A DNA stretch of 27,733 nt from a virus. Below, piece after piece: positions 10,101-18,739 of the stretch. The notes under the pieces are model-generated. The model ran no database searches. It was not told where the DNA came from and saw only the letters and a list, made by a program, of their open reading frames with translations. The stretch spans positions 1-27,733 of the IMG/VR virus record IMGVR_UViG_3300021964_000403, one strand, 5' to 3'. Numbering within the stretch: the stretch's first letter is position 1; each line of letters begins with the position of its first letter. A program made the position numbers and the translations under genes.

Positions 10101-13100
10101 TGTTGTAACACTTACATTTGGTAAACGACATAACTTATCTGTTGATGATATATTAGGGTTAAAAACATTTGGAGATGTAGACGGGTTTCATAAAATAACA
10201 ACGGTGACCGAATTTACCTTAACTTTTGAAACCGAAAAGCCACCTGCAGATACAAATTTTGAACCTAGTTCTCTTAACTATCCGATACTTTTAACAAATG
10301 CAAGATTTAGCAATTACGATTCTCTAAATTTAGAAACTACAGCATTGTTAGATAAAAAATCTAAGTTGTTTATAGATAACAATAAAAATAATAAATGGGA
10401 AGTTGTTGAAAAAAATAAAATATATTCTGCTAAAAAAATAGAAGCATTTGGTAGCACAACACCTAAGCACACAGGTAAAAAAGTTCTTTATTCTGAAGAA
10501 TTACAACAAACGATAGCATCACTTACTGGTTCAAATATTGTAGTTGTATATGTAGAAACTTCAACAGGATTAGCGGTAAAACAAATACTTGAGCCACTGT
10601 CGGGTTTTTCGACTGCTGTTTCAAATACATTTGGAGAGGAACTTGCTATTTCTCCTGACAACACTTGGTTAATAGTTGGTTCACCTAGTGCAAGCGGTGT
10701 TACATCTAACTATAAAGGAATTTTTAGCACATATAAAACCTATGCTACGAATGACATAGTTTTATATGAAGGAAATTTATGGAAAGCCAAAAAAACTATC
10801 CTAGGAGATGGAAGCTCAATTAATGTTTACACTGAAGATTGGGAACAGGCTTATAATATAGAAGCCATTGAGACCGGAAGTAATTCAGGATACCCGAATC
10901 AGGGCATGATAAGCATATACAGATATAGTGCAAGACAATGGAATTATGTAGAAAGTTTTGTAAGTCCAAGACCAGACGGTGACAAATTCTTTGGTAGTAA
11001 AGTTAGTTTAGCAAAAACAGCAACAGGTTATACCATGGCTGTAAGTGCCCCAGGAACAAATAATACTAAAGGTAGAGTTTATCTCTACAATTACACAACG
11101 GCAGAAGGCTGGCAATTAATACAAAACAAAGATTATAGAGGTTTATACCAGCCAGGCGGCACATTACCGGCAACACAAATATTAGCAGGTAGAACATACA
11201 CAATTGATACACTAGGAACAACCGATTTTATAACTCACGGTGCGTTGTCAAATACACCCGGACAGGTTTTTGTTGCCACTGATAATGGTGCAGGTAGCGG
11301 AACCGTAACAGTTGAAAGTTACTATCCTAAAGGATCAATTGTTTATCATAATGGATACTTGTGGCAAGCACTTGAAGATAACGAAGGTGACGGAAGCACA
11401 ATAACACTTTTAAGTAATGACTGGATTAGACTGGATGAGGTTAATACCAATGTTTCATTACCAACGAGTGTTAGCATAGAAGATGACGGTTCAACCCTGG
11501 CTTCAGGAGTATTATCAGAAGATCAACTTGCTGAAATAGTTAAAGAAGGCGACAAATTTGGTAGTTCCTTAGCATTCAATAGTGATGCATCTACTCTAAT
11601 AATAGGAGCACAAGAAGCAGATGGTCAATATTTTCCAAATTTCAAAGGTAACTGGCAGGCAAATTTTGAATATGCAGAAAATGATGTTGTAAAATATCAA
11701 GGAGGCTATCACAGGTTAGAAAATCTAGGTGCTACAGCAGTCGGTCCAGATAGCACAATTAGAAGTTTTAATCAACCGCCAGATGAAGGTGAACCTTGGG
11801 TAAATGTAGGAGATAGTAGTTCAGAGCCTGTTGGTAAGGTATTTGTTTATAATAAAAACGATAAAGGTTTTTATACACTCAAACAAACCATCACTGCTGA
11901 GAGCCTATCTGAGATAAGCGATATTGACGATGATGAAACAATTAACACAGGAGACTTGTTTGGTTATGGGGTTGATCTTGACCATACAGGTAACACCTTA
12001 GTAATTACAAGTCCTAGGGCTGATAAAAATTTACAGAATCAAGGAAGTGCATATGTGTTTAAGTATGAAACTGATTCGACTGCAAGCCGTTACAGACTGA
12101 AACAAAAAATTGAAAGTTACGGAATTTATCCAAATGAATATTTTGGACAATCTGTTTGTATCACTAATAATTCAAGTAAAATTGTTATTGGAGCAAACAA
12201 TACCGGTTATAGTTTACCGATAAGATTTGATGCTAATAACACTACTTTTGATAATTCTAATACTAAATTTACTACGTATGGAGGTTATAGCGGAGCAGTT
12301 TATGTATTTAATTTAAAAGGGTCACGTTATTTACTGACTGAAAAATTAGAAGATGATCTAAGCACAAATGAATCATTTGGTTACAGTGTGTATTGTTCTG
12401 ATAATGTAATTGTTGTAGGATCTCCTAATTATATAGAGCCTGTTGCACATGGTCCAACATTAGATTTTACTGGTGATGTTACCGGAATGGTAAGATTGTT
12501 TAGAAAGGATGCAAATTTAGAAAGTTTAAAAATAATCGGATCCGAACCAGAAAGAATAGATATAAGAAAAATTAAAAGAATAGCCCTTTATAATGAAAGA
12601 GGTGATACTAAAATACAAGATATTGAAGTAGTTGATCCTGCGAAACTTAAAATTTTAGCGGCAGCAGAAAAAGAAATAGAATACAAAACACTTTACGATC
12701 CTGCAACTTATAATGTAGGAACAGAAGATGTTGTTGTGGATGATACAGTAGCATGGTTTGATAAAAATGTTGGCAAGTTATGGTGGGATATCAGCAAGGC
12801 AAAATGGATTGACTATGAGCAAGGTGACACAGCATATAGATTGGCCAACTGGGGATCTCAAGCAGAAGGTTCAACCATTGATGTTTATGAATGGGTTGAG
12901 TCTAAACTTTTACCTTCTGAATGGTCAGTTCTTGCAGATACAACTGAAGGCTTGCAGTTAGGTGTATCAGGACAGCCTTTATACAATGATGATACTGTTT
13001 ACAGCGTAAAAGAATTTTTAAATGTTAACACAGGATTAGTAACTGAAACAAAATATTACTTCTGGGTCAAAAACAAAGTTACAGTTCCAGAAAATATTAT

Positions 13101-16100
13101 TGGTAGATCAATTAGTGCAGGAGAAGTTGCAGCATTAATTAATAATCCGTCAACATTAGGAAATACCTATATAGCTCTTGCTGACAGTAACAAAATATTC
13201 TTTTATAATTATACTTCATTGACAAGTGATAATTTAAATATTTTAAATTTAGAATATTATAATTCTATTGTAAACAACAATCAAGCACACTATGAATTTT
13301 TACTGTTAACAGAAAACGATGAAAATAGTATACCTAATTTTAAACTTGAAAAGAAATGGATTGATAGTTTAGTTGGTTATGACTTGCAAGGAAATAGAGT
13401 TCCAGATCCTAATCTAACTGATAAGCAAAAATACGGTATCCATTTCCGTCCAAGACAAAGCATGTTTGCTAACAGAAAACAAATTTTAGGTCAAACAATT
13501 GATCATGTAAACAAGATATTATTGGATCAGGCATTTTCTAATATTATAAATTTTGAAAATTTAAATTTAGTTGATCCAGAACCTGCAAAAGAACTGTATC
13601 TGTATGATACTAAAGTTGCTGGAGTTATTGATTTACAAAATGTTGGAACAGTTAGAGTAAAACAGGCAAAACTTTCTGCAAATATAATTAACAATGGAAT
13701 TTCTTCCATTGATATTATAGATTCGGGATTTGGTTACAAACCTCAAGAATTGTTTGATACAGAAGCGCCTGGGCTATATCCTGGACCAAAAGTAACTATA
13801 ACCGGCGATGGCCAAGGTGCTGAAGCAATTACGCATATTGATAATCAAGGAAGAATTGTAGAGGTAGTGATTGTAAATAGCGGCAGAAATTATACCAATG
13901 CAACACCTATTGTAAGACAGTTTTCAGTATTGGTAGAAAATGATTCAACAGCAAATAATTATTGGTCAATTTATGCATGGGATGATATAAGACAAACGTT
14001 TTATAGAAGTGCATCACAGGCATTTGACACTACAAAGTATTGGAATTATAAGGATTGGTGGAAAACAGGATACGGTGAAACTAGCAGAATAACCAAAGAA
14101 ATTTTAGATGTTTCCGTAGAACCTTCTATTAATTTAGAGTTAGGTGATTTAGTTAGAATAAAAGAATATGGTTCAGGCGGCTGGGCAGTTTTTGAAAAAG
14201 TTTCTGAAAGTAGCGATTTGCCATTAGGTAATTATAACTTAGTTGGCAGAAAGAACGGAACAATACAACTTTCGAAAAATCTGTATGATCTAAATGTTTC
14301 AGGTGTTGGGTTTGACAACACTGTAAATTTTGATACAGGACTATATGATTTAGAACCAACAACGGAACTACGTAATATTTTTAAAGCCATTAAAGAAAAT
14401 ATATTCCAAGGGGATTATAAAATTGAATGGAATAGAATATTTTTTAATTCTATTAGATACGTATTGCACGAACAAACTTATGTAGACTGGTTATTCAAAT
14501 CAAGTTTTCTAAAGGCAATACACAATGTCGGAAATTTAAAAGTTGTTCCAAATTATAGTAATGATAACCTAGAAAGTTATCAAAATTATATTGAAGAAGT
14601 TAAACCTTATAGAACCACCATTAGAGAGTATATCAGTAGATATAATCAACTTGAAGGAAACGGTGTTGCAGCAAATGATTTTGATTTACCTGCCGTATAT
14701 TCAACATCTGCTGGTAAGATTATAACTGTAAATGAAAACAGTCCATTAATTTCACAACAACCGTGGAAAACATGGTTTGATAATAGAGGTTATCGTATCA
14801 CCAATATAGAAGTATCCAGCGCAGGCAGCGGATATACAAGTCCTCCTAAAGTAGTAATAGAAGGAAATGGCTCTGAAGCCAGTGCAGTGGCTTTTATTTC
14901 TAGCGGGAAAGTAACTGGTATAAAAATAACCAATAAAGGTAAAGGATACACACAGATACCTAAGATAAGTTTAGTAGGAGGTAATGGTGCTTCAACAGAT
15001 ATTGCGAAGGCTGTTGCCTACCTAGGAGAAGGAAATAGTAGAAGTTTTGAATTAAAGGTTAAATTTGATAGAATCAATAAACAAGGAATATATTCTACAT
15101 TTAGCGATACTCAAACATTTACGGCAACTGGAACAACGGCAGTATTTGATTTAAAATATGCACCTACAGTTGACAAAACAAAAATTAGCATTACAAAAAA
15201 TGATCAAACTGTCTTGGGTAGTGATTACAAAGTATCTCTTTTCACTCAAAAAGTAAATGGATATAGTTTAATTCAAGGGAAAATAATATTTAATGTTGCT
15301 CCTCAACTAAACGATGTAATAAAAATAATTTATGATAAAAATGATGAATTGTTAGATAGTGTCAATAGAATATCAAAATATTATAATCCATCAGAGGGAA
15401 TGAAAGGCAACGAACTAGATCAGTTAATGACAGGTATAGATTATGGCGGTGTTCAAGTTCAAGGCACAACATTTGATGTTACTGGAGGCTGGGACGCACT
15501 TCCTTGGTTTACAGACAGTTGGGATAGTGTAGAAAGCAGTGCAGATTATTACGTGGTTGCAGACGGAAGCACGAACGAAGTAACACTTCCTTATGTGCCT
15601 GCAGATGGACAGGAAATAAACATCTATCTAAAACGTGTCGGTGAAGGAACGCTACCAACAATTGACAATCTACAATACAGCGAAAGCGTGAAGAATCCTC
15701 CAGTAGTTAGAATAGATGATCCGTTCTTCTTTGAAGGCAACGATAGTTCAACTAGTGCTAACCCAAATGCACAAATGCCAACGTTTATTGGTGATGGATC
15801 AACAAATGTTATTGATGTAGGTTCATACATTACTACAAATGACGGCGACATTTTAATATTCCGTCCTATAGAAAGTGACGGTGCAGTTACAATTACAGAT
15901 CCTAATATTGTTGATACTAATTTAGGTGGCGGAACATTATCAGCCATAGACGGTGCGTATACAACCGCAACCGGCATGACGGTAGAAGAGATTAAAATAA
16001 CAGGTGGAAGATTTATAGGTCCTGAACAAGTTCCATCTCCTGAAGAAAATATTCCAGGGCAGGTGTTAGATAATCTAAGTATAAAAGTTTTCCAAACTAC

Positions 16101-18060
16101 GTCCGGCGGAGCAGCACCATTAGAATCGAACGTTATTATTAGTGATGGATCGACATCTATATATGAAATAGGACAAAAAATTATTGAAGATAAATCTGTT
16201 CTAGTATATGTTGATGGAATTAAAAAAGTTCTTAATACAGATTATACAGTTGGAGAAAACAATATTGAATTTGTATCAACTCCAGATGCAGATAAAAAAA
16301 TTGAAATCATCTCAATAGGTATAGGGGGTATTGGATTATTAGACTATCAAGAATTTATAGCAGACGGTGATACTGGACTTTTCCTTACTGATGCACCTTA
16401 TAATATTACATCTAGTGTATTCGTAACTATTAATGGTGTTGAACAAGATGCTGTGTTCAGCGATAGCACAGACACTGTAGATACCGTTGGTAGAACATTA
16501 GTTCAGTTTGGAACAGTGCCTGCTGAAGGAAGTATAATCAAAATAGTTGTTTTCCAGGCAAGTGAAAACGTAGATAGTGGGCAACTTGGGTTAGTAAGAG
16601 TTAATAAACAAACAACAACTCTTGGAACCGGCAGAGTTTACGATTTAGATAATTTTGTAAAACTAACAAGAGAAAGTTCGATATCATCTATGGTGGTTGA
16701 AATAAATGATGTGAAATTAAAAGGCGTGGATACAGTGTATGCTGTTTATGATGGAGTTACCAATGCGTTCACCCTTGGACAAGATCCACTAGAAGCATCG
16801 GGTGCGATTCTTTCAGCCAATATTAAAGTTTTTGTAAACGGTGAACAAAAAACATTTATTCAAGATTATGTATATGACGGAACTACAAAATTATTAACCA
16901 TTGAAAGTAATGTGTTGACCAAAGGAGATATAATAAAAATAGAAAATGATTTGCGTGCAGAATATTCTATCGTCAACAATAGATTACAGATAGCAGAAAG
17001 TGTTAGTTTTAATTCTGGAGATATATTAACAGTAACTTGGTTTAGCGAATATCCGAGTATGGAAATATACAGTGATAGAACAACCGGTGGTAAAGTTAAT
17101 TACGAATTACCATATAAGCCATTAGGAGTTTCCTATGTATGGGTTTACAAGAATGGAGTTAGATTAATACAAGATCAAGATTATAACATTTCATTACCTA
17201 GAGGTGTAATATATTTAGATATAGAAAGCACAGTAGATGACATAATAACAATTACAACCTTTGGAACAGATGTTTATAAATTACCTAGTTCTTACGAAAT
17301 TAGTAAAGATATGTTAAATGTATATAGATACAATAGATACTCTACTTCTAAGTCAATATATCTAACAAAGGAATTAAATTATTTTGATGACACAATCTCT
17401 ATTAGTGATGCAAGCCAGTTATCTAATCCTAATAGAAATAGAAATATACCAGGAGTCATTGAAATTAGCGGAGAAAGAATTGAATATCTTCGTAAGACAG
17501 GCAACACACTTAGCCAACTTAGAAGAGGAACTAATGGAACTGCTATAAAAGAAACACACTCTATAAACTCCTTAGTTGCAGATATTGGACCAAATGAAGT
17601 TATACCGTATAATGATTCACAGGATCGAACAGATTTTGTAAGTGATGGTAGTTCGACACTAATAGGACCTTTGGAATATACACCAGCAAAATCTACGGTA
17701 GGAAGATGGGTATCAACAACAATCCCGTCAGAATACGGTAGATGTGATACAATTGAAGTATTTGTTGGTGGTAAGAGATTGCGTAAGACACCTCTTACAG
17801 TATACGATGAAAGTTTAGGTCCTGTAAGTCCAGGTGCTGACAGAGAATTAGAGGCAGAATTTGCTGTTGATGGCATTGATCCATATATAAGGCTCACTCA
17901 AACGCCACCAGCAGGAACACGTATAACCGTAATTAAAAGGACAGGAAATACATGGTATGATAAAGGAGCATCAAGTGCTACAACCGGCGTTACATTGTTG
18001 GAAAACAATACGTCTATAAGTAAGTTCATTGCTGCTAGAACTACCAGTTTACCTGAATAA
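4120..18060 (+). CDS. Giant 4646-residue wedge-region virion protein
   Basis: A single 13.9-kb open frame starts on the gp6 stop (TAATG overlap, GGAGG 12 nt upstream). Position and length suggest a baseplate or tail structural protein in the gp7/gp8 slot. Residue-level similarity to T4 gp7 (1032 aa) is not evident to me. Visible modules, with approximate residues: a conserved-looking N-terminus 1-170; chitin-binding-like (CBM5/12-type) WxxxxxYxxGxxVxYxGxxYxA modules near 225-262, 1458-1500, 1716-1756, 2197-2246, 2401-2441 and 2508-2565; T7-fibre-like beta modules at 711-772 and 924-997; a Trp-rich core 1130-1310 (CPWEML at 1160, WW at 1173-1174); an FG-GAP-like propeller 2171-2800; GSGYT-type repeats at 3196-3269 and 3561-3638; tandem beta modules 3666-4382; and a C-terminal ISGERIEYL...RRGTNGT module from about 4446. 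No signal peptide is seen. The frame is intact throughout, so it is under coding constraint. Its exact role is unproven. Confidence 0.9.
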   Translation: MADKVYPNSQLPIRKSSELLPQTFRTKNNDKFLSGVVDPLIQPGALDKLSGYVGRRFGKTFDGNAVYLDTDNTLRSRYQLEPGITVENNQVVTKFYDYLDLKNIETFFGNTNERDDKTTFQEHYSWNPPIDWDKFINYREYYWIPAGPPTISIFGQANTVQSTYKVNQGIGSSWVFTPDGLTNNPTITLYRGQTYNFNINSPGEPFVLRTNYDTGSLNYEPLKTYFPGDLAVYDGKLWRALQEISPLDGSSIDINSQDWELIDSSASLSSLIYNNGVTNNSIESGILKFEVPQNAPDVIYYQSATDPNRLGRFIIADIESNTSINVETEILGKTFYTSANNIELSNGMIVEFQGQVQSEKYATDTWLVEGVGKAINLIRFADLIPPSISVDNPEILFDNQGFDTQPFDDATLYPGTKDYVTINRSSKDLNPWSRYNRWFHRSVLEYSYNLRNSDFDALETSRAKRPIIEFHPNVKLYKHGTIAKASVDYIDDYTTDVFSTIEGSTGYSVDGESLFEGARVLVTGDTDSLANNRIYEVKFIVHNGRRQITLKETADSNPTINQCVLASRGTVNSGKMFYFDGTSWNRSQDKTTVNQAPLFDAFDENGVALDDPQTYPVSSFIGSKIFSYKQGTGPIDAELGFAISYQNIDNVGDIQFDWNWESEQYSYTINQQSFTNKINKNYFKVNDGYENGWVKSNYKYLQPIVDSKIVVNESNSIEFNTVDFASINESAEIIFYLNGNKLLEEYTRDNNTFTFSTIFKTNDVITIKIVDDIIPDNGYYEIPVGLEKNPLNENLSTFTLGQATDHIRTGLEFDNRFKGNLPGVSNLRDISDFTINCKRFLKHSGVAASATLVLCDKEINIVKSIQNAKKQYSLFKENFIKKSYEIDNTDSIPDLVDSILEQLNKTKNSNSAFADSDMIGTGAFTKIEIVVDDPGIKTFTLSETFDLKTLSRRAVYLYKNDQQLLHGRDYIFDSEFSFVTVTINLVEGDRLEIREYVSTASCHIPPTPTSIGLYKKFTPMKFTDDTYRDSQEVIQGHDGSITISYGDFRDDVLLELEYRIYNNIKQEYDPSVFDIDANLGGYYGNSVFTKAEFDKVANQEFLRWIANTNLGYTNNEYFKDTETFTYTYSNMTSPDGQENLPGWWRGVYQYFYDTDRPHRCPWEMLGFSEQPTWWEEEYGAAPYTSGNLILWEDIRDGIIRQGDRKGTYKRYARTSIMRHLPVDEHGNLLSPLDSGLAGNFTLTNNKGSFKLGDVSPTEYAYRSSSEFPFVIVLALCLLRPFEFIIANFDRSKTKRNIANQIISKNTGVFITPSEIQLPITGQTFTSGLAFYLSSYIKSQGRSVTTAQETLNNINVRLTNRLSGFVDKSQQKYLLDSKSPAASSSSIFIPPENYNIFFNVSTPIQTVSYSGIIFEKTEGGWIVNGYDDVNPYFTIYQSIPNQKDPTISVGGVSATFVNWSSNQLYNNGAIVQYRNMFYRAKLTHTSADSFENDNWTMLPELPIIGAATAQRRRNFNRFRTINVSYGTTFNTVQEVVDFLLGYEEYLKSQGFIFDNYSSDNQAMQDFTTSAKEFMFWTRNEWAIGSLLAVSPGAEQIKITVPVGVVDNLLDGFYDYNILTDTGEPMEVKNFDVNREFQTFTFNINDTTKGLFYLKLNYVLKEHVAIFNDRTVFNDVIFDKPTGYRQERIKVKGFRTVDWDGDYTSPGFLFDNVNIDGWQPFNDYKLGDIINYQGVNYTSKRNHTSLEEFNANNWTVLDSTPDKKLVPNYDFKINQMEDYFDVDTEGLSQSQRDLARHTIGYQTRTYLQNLAEDEVTQFRLYQGFIREKGTNNSLTKIFDKIGRTSNIGVDLKEEWAFKVGELGGTDQSKVLEIKLDTDNFVINPQAIIVTDGNTNTQNTNRYYEINQSDFDYAPIPYTTNINPVTSEKQYLRTAGYVKVDQTKYIVKTRDDILNIDINNVNNNDHIWITFDKQDWTVLRVNFVNELPITNLTTEKNVVTLTFGKRHNLSVDDILGLKTFGDVDGFHKITTVTEFTLTFETEKPPADTNFEPSSLNYPILLTNARFSNYDSLNLETTALLDKKSKLFIDNNKNNKWEVVEKNKIYSAKKIEAFGSTTPKHTGKKVLYSEELQQTIASLTGSNIVVVYVETSTGLAVKQILEPLSGFSTAVSNTFGEELAISPDNTWLIVGSPSASGVTSNYKGIFSTYKTYATNDIVLYEGNLWKAKKTILGDGSSINVYTEDWEQAYNIEAIETGSNSGYPNQGMISIYRYSARQWNYVESFVSPRPDGDKFFGSKVSLAKTATGYTMAVSAPGTNNTKGRVYLYNYTTAEGWQLIQNKDYRGLYQPGGTLPATQILAGRTYTIDTLGTTDFITHGALSNTPGQVFVATDNGAGSGTVTVESYYPKGSIVYHNGYLWQALEDNEGDGSTITLLSNDWIRLDEVNTNVSLPTSVSIEDDGSTLASGVLSEDQLAEIVKEGDKFGSSLAFNSDASTLIIGAQEADGQYFPNFKGNWQANFEYAENDVVKYQGGYHRLENLGATAVGPDSTIRSFNQPPDEGEPWVNVGDSSSEPVGKVFVYNKNDKGFYTLKQTITAESLSEISDIDDDETINTGDLFGYGVDLDHTGNTLVITSPRADKNLQNQGSAYVFKYETDSTASRYRLKQKIESYGIYPNEYFGQSVCITNNSSKIVIGANNTGYSLPIRFDANNTTFDNSNTKFTTYGGYSGAVYVFNLKGSRYLLTEKLEDDLSTNESFGYSVYCSDNVIVVGSPNYIEPVAHGPTLDFTGDVTGMVRLFRKDANLESLKIIGSEPERIDIRKIKRIALYNERGDTKIQDIEVVDPAKLKILAAAEKEIEYKTLYDPATYNVGTEDVVVDDTVAWFDKNVGKLWWDISKAKWIDYEQGDTAYRLANWGSQAEGSTIDVYEWVESKLLPSEWSVLADTTEGLQLGVSGQPLYNDDTVYSVKEFLNVNTGLVTETKYYFWVKNKVTVPENIIGRSISAGEVAALINNPSTLGNTYIALADSNKIFFYNYTSLTSDNLNILNLEYYNSIVNNNQAHYEFLLLTENDENSIPNFKLEKKWIDSLVGYDLQGNRVPDPNLTDKQKYGIHFRPRQSMFANRKQILGQTIDHVNKILLDQAFSNIINFENLNLVDPEPAKELYLYDTKVAGVIDLQNVGTVRVKQAKLSANIINNGISSIDIIDSGFGYKPQELFDTEAPGLYPGPKVTITGDGQGAEAITHIDNQGRIVEVVIVNSGRNYTNATPIVRQFSVLVENDSTANNYWSIYAWDDIRQTFYRSASQAFDTTKYWNYKDWWKTGYGETSRITKEILDVSVEPSINLELGDLVRIKEYGSGGWAVFEKVSESSDLPLGNYNLVGRKNGTIQLSKNLYDLNVSGVGFDNTVNFDTGLYDLEPTTELRNIFKAIKENIFQGDYKIEWNRIFFNSIRYVLHEQTYVDWLFKSSFLKAIHNVGNLKVVPNYSNDNLESYQNYIEEVKPYRTTIREYISRYNQLEGNGVAANDFDLPAVYSTSAGKIITVNENSPLISQQPWKTWFDNRGYRITNIEVSSAGSGYTSPPKVVIEGNGSEASAVAFISSGKVTGIKITNKGKGYTQIPKISLVGGNGASTDIAKAVAYLGEGNSRSFELKVKFDRINKQGIYSTFSDTQTFTATGTTAVFDLKYAPTVDKTKISITKNDQTVLGSDYKVSLFTQKVNGYSLIQGKIIFNVAPQLNDVIKIIYDKNDELLDSVNRISKYYNPSEGMKGNELDQLMTGIDYGGVQVQGTTFDVTGGWDALPWFTDSWDSVESSADYYVVADGSTNEVTLPYVPADGQEINIYLKRVGEGTLPTIDNLQYSESVKNPPVVRIDDPFFFEGNDSSTSANPNAQMPTFIGDGSTNVIDVGSYITTNDGDILIFRPIESDGAVTITDPNIVDTNLGGGTLSAIDGAYTTATGMTVEEIKITGGRFIGPEQVPSPEENIPGQVLDNLSIKVFQTTSGGAAPLESNVIISDGSTSIYEIGQKIIEDKSVLVYVDGIKKVLNTDYTVGENNIEFVSTPDADKKIEIISIGIGGIGLLDYQEFIADGDTGLFLTDAPYNITSSVFVTINGVEQDAVFSDSTDTVDTVGRTLVQFGTVPAEGSIIKIVVFQASENVDSGQLGLVRVNKQTTTLGTGRVYDLDNFVKLTRESSISSMVVEINDVKLKGVDTVYAVYDGVTNAFTLGQDPLEASGAILSANIKVFVNGEQKTFIQDYVYDGTTKLLTIESNVLTKGDIIKIENDLRAEYSIVNNRLQIAESVSFNSGDILTVTWFSEYPSMEIYSDRTTGGKVNYELPYKPLGVSYVWVYKNGVRLIQDQDYNISLPRGVIYLDIESTVDDIITITTFGTDVYKLPSSYEISKDMLNVYRYNRYSTSKSIYLTKELNYFDDTISISDASQLSNPNRNRNIPGVIEISGERIEYLRKTGNTLSQLRRGTNGTAIKETHSINSLVADIGPNEVIPYNDSQDRTDFVSDGSSTLIGPLEYTPAKSTVGRWVSTTIPSEYGRCDTIEVFVGGKRLRKTPLTVYDESLGPVSPGADRELEAEFAVDGIDPYIRLTQTPPAGTRITVIKRTGNTWYDKGASSATTGVTLLENNTSISKFIAARTTSLPE
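10630..12440 (+). repeat. FG-GAP-like propeller repeats with inserted carbohydrate-binding-like modules
   Basis: Six repeats in the giant protein begin with Phe-Gly (F2171, F2291, F2480, F2614, F2675, F2753) and run as FGxxLxxxxxxxxLxVGxPxA followed by GxVYLYxY, the pattern of FG-GAP (integrin-alpha-like) propeller blades. The canonical DxDxDG calcium loop of integrin blades is not obvious. Between blades 1-2, 2-3 and 3-4 sit single modules of the pattern YxxxDIVxYEGxLWxA...DW (about 2197-2246, 2401-2441, 2508-2565), resembling small chitin-binding type modules. The fold assignment comes from pattern recognition only. Confidence 0.65.
15115..17270 (+). repeat. Tandem T7-fibre-like beta modules in the giant protein
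   Basis: About seven diverged copies of one module lie in residues 3666-4382. Each runs roughly as xDGxTxxFxLxxxP, then VxVYVNGxxxxxxxDYxV, then xIxFxxxPxxGDxIxI. Copies begin near residues 3666, 3810, 3889, 4005, 4078, 4206 and 4313. The layout resembles the beta-sandwich unit at the N-terminus of T7-type tail fibres. Two further isolated copies occur earlier, near 711 and 924. The array is probably an elongated stalk. Confidence 0.6.
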
Positions 18061-18063
18061 ATA
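18056..18063 (+). promoter_or_regulatory. Candidate T4-type late promoter
   Basis: AATAAATA spans the stop codon of the giant gene and matches the cyanophage/T4 late consensus NATAAATA, recognised in T4 by the gp55 sigma factor. Transcription would start about 6-7 nt downstream, leaving a short leader containing the GAAGAG ribosome site and the ATG at 18089. The motif is short and the genome AT-rich, so chance cannot be excluded. Confidence 0.5.
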
Positions 18064-18076
18064 CACTATGAAAACT

Positions 18077-18082
18077 GAAGAG
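18077..18082 (+). promoter_or_regulatory. Ribosome binding site choosing the 18089 start
   Basis: GAAGAG lies 6 nt before ATG 18089. The in-frame ATGs at 18029 (inside the giant gene) and 18068 have no comparable site. A transcript starting from the candidate late promoter at 18056-18063 would also begin near or beyond 18068. Confidence 0.5.
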
Positions 18083-18088
18083 AACAAA

Positions 18089-18736
18089 ATGCCAGATAGC
18101 CAAAAAGAAACGCAACAAAATAAAAAACCTCAAGTAAATGAGACTGGAGGGTTTCATTTTGAAGGTCATATTAAGATATTTGATCCGGAAACAGGTGAAG
18201 TTTTCCAGGACAAACGCAATGCTATTCATTATGAGAACATGAGTGTTGCTATGGTCCAATCACTGTCAAATCAGGGATTAGGCACAATTTATGAAATGGC
18301 GTTTGGATCTGGAGGAACTTCGGTAGACCCTACAGGGTTAATTACATATTTGACTCCTAATACCGTAGGAGTTAATTCAAGTTTATATAATCAAACTTAT
18401 ACTAAAGTTGTAGATCAAAATGCTATTGCTAATGTTGATCCAACAAGAAATAAAATGGAAGTAAGACACATAAGTGGTGCAACATATAGTGACATTATTA
18501 TTAGTTGTCTTTTAGATTATGGTGAACCAGATGATCAAGAAGCATTTGATAATAGTGTAAATTTAGATGGAAACTTTGTATTTGATGAATTAGGAATTAA
18601 ATCATATGATCCAACAGGCACTGGTAAATTATTAACGCATGTTATCTTCCATCCTGTGCAAAAATCATTAAACAGATTATTGCAGATCGATTATACGATT
18701 AGAATACAAAGTTTAACTGGTTTTAACGAGGGATAA
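18089..18736 (+). CDS. Putative virion structural protein, function unknown
   Basis: The predicted product is 215 residues from the chosen ATG (a longer frame reaches back to 18029). The N-terminus is Gln/Lys-rich and probably disordered, followed by GGFHFEGHIKIFDPETGEV at about residues 23-41 and a beta-rich body ending in LNRLLQIDYTIRIQSLTGF. There is no signal peptide or membrane segment. It sits between the giant wedge-region gene and the first fibre gene, where T4 carries wedge and fibre-connector genes (8-11), so a baseplate or fibre-docking role is plausible but not shown by motifs. GAGGGA at its 3' end (18728-18733) serves as the ribosome site for the next gene. I do not recognise a named family. 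Confidence 0.8.
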   Translation: MPDSQKETQQNKKPQVNETGGFHFEGHIKIFDPETGEVFQDKRNAIHYENMSVAMVQSLSNQGLGTIYEMAFGSGGTSVDPTGLITYLTPNTVGVNSSLYNQTYTKVVDQNAIANVDPTRNKMEVRHISGATYSDIIISCLLDYGEPDDQEAFDNSVNLDGNFVFDELGIKSYDPTGTGKLLTHVIFHPVQKSLNRLLQIDYTIRIQSLTGFNEG

Positions 18737-18739
18737 TAG

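Noticed and set aside
17379-17897. Reverse-strand open frame of 172 codons within the giant gene
   Set aside because: It is antisense to a well-supported coding frame, has no ribosome site or recognisable motif, and its composition mirrors the + strand codons.
18029-18088. Upstream starts (18029, 18068) for the 18089-18736 gene
   Set aside because: They lie inside or just after the giant gene without ribosome sites. The GAAGAG site and candidate late promoter favour 18089.
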